The notes below the pieces were generated by a model, which ran no database searches, was not told the DNA's origin, and saw nothing but the letters and a program-made list of their open reading frames with translations. Shown piece by piece: positions 43,313-45,012 of a DNA stretch of 45,012 nucleotides. The stretch lies in assembly GCA_030653035.1 (NCBI GenBank), contig JAUSAB010000043.1, forward strand, positions 1-45,012, in the 5' to 3' direction. Within the stretch, counting starts at the first letter, position 1; each line of letters opens with the position of its first letter. Source of the DNA: Desulfocapsaceae bacterium (GTDB lineage: Bacteria > Desulfobacterota > Desulfobulbia > Desulfobulbales > Desulfocapsaceae). A program made the position numbers and the translations under genes.

Positions 43313-44078
43313 ATGGCTTTTCATTTTGCTGGCGACACTGCTGTCCGGAGTCACGGCCGCCCATGGAGGTATGACCGGCCGCGAGGTGTACGCAAAGGTC
43401 CACGAGGTGCGCATCCGGTCTCTGGACCGGCAGACCGAGGCCACCATGACCCTCCTCGACAAGGGCGGTGGCACCCGCTCCCGTTCTCTCGTCGAATACA
43501 GCAAGGCGGCAGGGCCTGAGGCCTACAAGGTTCTCGTGGTCTTCAAAACCCCGGCGGACCTCAAGGATGTGGGCTTCCTGATCCATGCCCGGACCTTTTC
43601 CGACCGGGACCTGTGGGCCTATTTCCCCGAACTGAAGCGGATCCGGCGGATCCCCACCAGCTCGCAGGACGACTCCTTCTTCGGCTCCGATTTCTCCTAC
43701 GACGACTTCGGCGGCCCCCCCAACCTCGACGACTACTCCTTCACCATCCTGCGGGAAGAGGTTCTGGACGGCATGCCATGCCATGTGATCGAGGTAACCC
43801 CCAAGGTCCACAGAAAGTGGAGCCGCTATGTGGCCTGGGTGGCCAAGGGGCAATGGATCCACCGCAAGATCGAGTATTACCATGACAAGGAGCTGTACCG
43901 GGCCGGGACCTTTGCGGATGTACGGATCATTGACGATATCCCCACCCCGTTTACGATGAAGATGGAGAACATCCCGACCAGGCATAAAACCGATCTGGTC
44001 ATCGACAGTATCCGCTACCACACCAGCTTTCCCGACGAGCTCTTCACCCAGCGGGCGCTGGAACGGGCCGGAAAATGA
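43305..44078 (+). CDS. LolA-like outer-membrane lipoprotein-sorting protein
   Basis: A 257-residue protein with a signal peptide (residues 1-20, cut near AAHGG). The fold is the LolA-like half-barrel of the pfam17131 type: TLLDKGGGTRSRSLVEYSK, the VLVVFKTPADLKDVGFLI strand, DLWAYFPELKRIRRIP and the C-terminal VIEVTPKVHRKWSRYVAWV. Such proteins carry lipids or lipidated proteins across the periplasm. Between permease and the next barrel-like gene it would be the soluble shuttle. Overlaps are eight bases at the start and four (ATGA) at the end, giving strong translational coupling across the operon. Confidence 0.88.
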   Translation: MNKWLFILLATLLSGVTAAHGGMTGREVYAKVHEVRIRSLDRQTEATMTLLDKGGGTRSRSLVEYSKAAGPEAYKVLVVFKTPADLKDVGFLIHARTFSDRDLWAYFPELKRIRRIPTSSQDDSFFGSDFSYDDFGGPPNLDDYSFTILREEVLDGMPCHVIEVTPKVHRKWSRYVAWVAKGQWIHRKIEYYHDKELYRAGTFADVRIIDDIPTPFTMKMENIPTRHKTDLVIDSIRYHTSFPDELFTQRALERAGK

Positions 44079-45012
44079 GATGGCAAAACCCGGCGACAGG
44101 GGTTCTTGCGGCAGGCCGCCTCCAGTGCAGGATGCGAGGCCGATCCTTGAGGGCGGCGTTGTTGATCTCGTTGTCGCTTCTGGGTGCCGGTGTCCCGCCC
44201 CTTGGGGCGGAAGAGAGCACCTCCGTTTCCGGACGCATCTCCTCCCGCGCCGTTCTGGCCCTTGACGACAGCAGCCGCAAGGAAGATCCGAGCCTGACCG
44301 GCCGTCTGGTGATCGATGCCCGAGAATCGTCATGGCGTCTGTACACCTGGCTGGAAGGAGGATGGGACGGAACCGTCGCCAGCCAGAACCACGATCATGC
44401 GCTCCTGAAAGACCTTGATAGCGTCTACCAGGACAACAACCCCTACCTGGAGGTCAAGGATCTCTATGCCGAGCGAGCGCTGGCGGGCATCGAGACCAGG
44501 GTCGGTATCCAGCGCTTTGCCTGGGGCCGGCTCGACGAATACCCGATCAATGATCTGTTCAACCCCTGGGATTACCGGCAGTTCCTCCTCAAGTCTCTGG
44601 AAGAAAGAAAGATCGGTGTGCCCGCCCTCTCGGCGACGATCAGCCGGTCTGACTGGTCCGGCCAATTCGTCTGGGTGCCGTGGCTGGTGCCCTACCGTCT
44701 GCCCGGCCCGGATGAGCGCTGGTCGCTGTTCCCGGCCGGATCAGCATTTCCGGGGGCCGCAAACCCTGGGCTGACACCTCTGGAGCCGGACCTCCCGCCC
44801 CGCAACCTGCAAAATGGCTCGGCTGGTCTGCGCTTACAAACACTCGGTGAAGTCGAATGGGCGGTCAACCTCTTTCACGGCTTCGATCCCCGCCCGGTCT
44901 TCAACGCAACCGCGCTCACCACTACCGGAACCGACCATGGCCAGGATACCACCTTCGGAATTGTCCCCTCATTCCACAAGATCACCTCCATCGGCCTGGA
45001 CTCGGCCATGGT
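44075..45012 (+). CDS. Outer membrane beta-barrel-like protein (cut by window edge)
   Basis: At least 312 residues; the gene runs off the right edge. ATG 44075 overlaps the LolA-like stop (ATGA). A signal peptide (residues about 20-50, ALLISLSLLGAGVPPLGAE) is followed by alternating beta-strand sequence with Trp, Tyr and Gly: VGIQRFAWGRLDEYPINDLF, NPWDYRQFLLKS and WSGQFVWVPWLVPYRLPG. This pattern resembles alginate-export-like or DUF1302-type barrels with an N-terminal recognition region, but I could not assign a family. It would be the outer-membrane endpoint of the PadR operon. The first frame in the track for this region (44080) is a spurious overlap. Confidence 0.72.
   Translation, partial: MRWQNPATGVLAAGRLQCRMRGRSLRAALLISLSLLGAGVPPLGAEESTSVSGRISSRAVLALDDSSRKEDPSLTGRLVIDARESSWRLYTWLEGGWDGTVASQNHDHALLKDLDSVYQDNNPYLEVKDLYAERALAGIETRVGIQRFAWGRLDEYPINDLFNPWDYRQFLLKSLEERKIGVPALSATISRSDWSGQFVWVPWLVPYRLPGPDERWSLFPAGSAFPGAANPGLTPLEPDLPPRNLQNGSAGLRLQTLGEVEWAVNLFHGFDPRPVFNATALTTTGTDHGQDTTFGIVPSFHKITSIGLDSAM

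Overview
The window looks like chromosome of a sulfate-reducing member of the Desulfobacterota, most like the Desulfobulbales (inference). The main support is a complete sulfate adenylyltransferase (sat) with its own terminator, together with a TrpB2-type synthase, HD-GYP and HDOD signalling proteins and the general codon and GC style. No tRNA, rRNA or CRISPR array was seen.

Layout. 1-750: a frameshifted IS4-family transposase that appears to have truncated an isoprenylcysteine-methyltransferase-like gene. 950-2533: an HDOD-GAF signalling protein. 2708-9714: a copper/silver resistance island. A minus-strand operon (YtkA-like protein, cusC, cusB, cusA) converges on a secreted SnoaL-like protein with a Met/His-rich tail. 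The operon is preceded by a CsoR-like palindrome and a good promoter. 9715-11529: a graveyard of mobile DNA, with a chimera of an IS3-type orfA start and an ISAzo13-type transposase beside a truncated, twice-frameshifted NapH-like ferredoxin gene. 11649-14690: an orphan pseudopilin, an HD-GYP phosphodiesterase and a small membrane protein. 14963-20093 (minus strand): aroB, sat and the copper ATPase copA. 20329-25305 (plus strand): SppA, a Gate-domain membrane protein, a CDP-alcohol phosphatidyltransferase and an unusual fusion of a CDP-archaeol-synthase-like membrane domain with a metallophosphoesterase. 25519-31958: a type I restriction-modification locus (hsdR-hsdS-hsdM) followed by a MITE-like element and a BRO/DinD-like gene. 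31955-34148: purine nucleoside phosphorylase and an MTA/SAH deaminase, the first coupled by a 4-base overlap to the BRO gene. 34251-34745: two tandem TatA paralogues. 35008-36111: an EF-hand-type calcium-binding protein. 36491-39084: trpB2 and a PBP4-type D-Ala-D-Ala carboxypeptidase. 39430-45012: a PadR-controlled envelope operon (LolD-like ATPase, double FtsX permease, LolA-like periplasmic protein and a beta-barrel-like protein cut by the window edge).

How the genes work together. The cus operon and copA cover periplasmic and cytoplasmic copper export, and the Met-rich YtkA-like protein and the Met/His-tailed SnoaL protein are likely periplasmic accessories. The CarS-like/phosphoesterase fusion next to a CDP-alcohol transferase suggests a small lipid-head-group or isoprenoid-lipid pathway not matching a named operon. 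PNP plus MTA/SAH deaminase fits salvage of SAM by-products through the inosine derivatives. The terminal ABC/LolA/barrel operon would span the whole envelope.

Most novel candidates are the CarS-phosphoesterase fusion, the SnoaL protein with a metal-binding tail, and the PadR-LolA-barrel operon. Small non-coding elements (a 141-bp MITE, a 52-bp hairpin resembling the ISAzo13-type end, and a repeat shared by 10027 and 14902) also merit checking.
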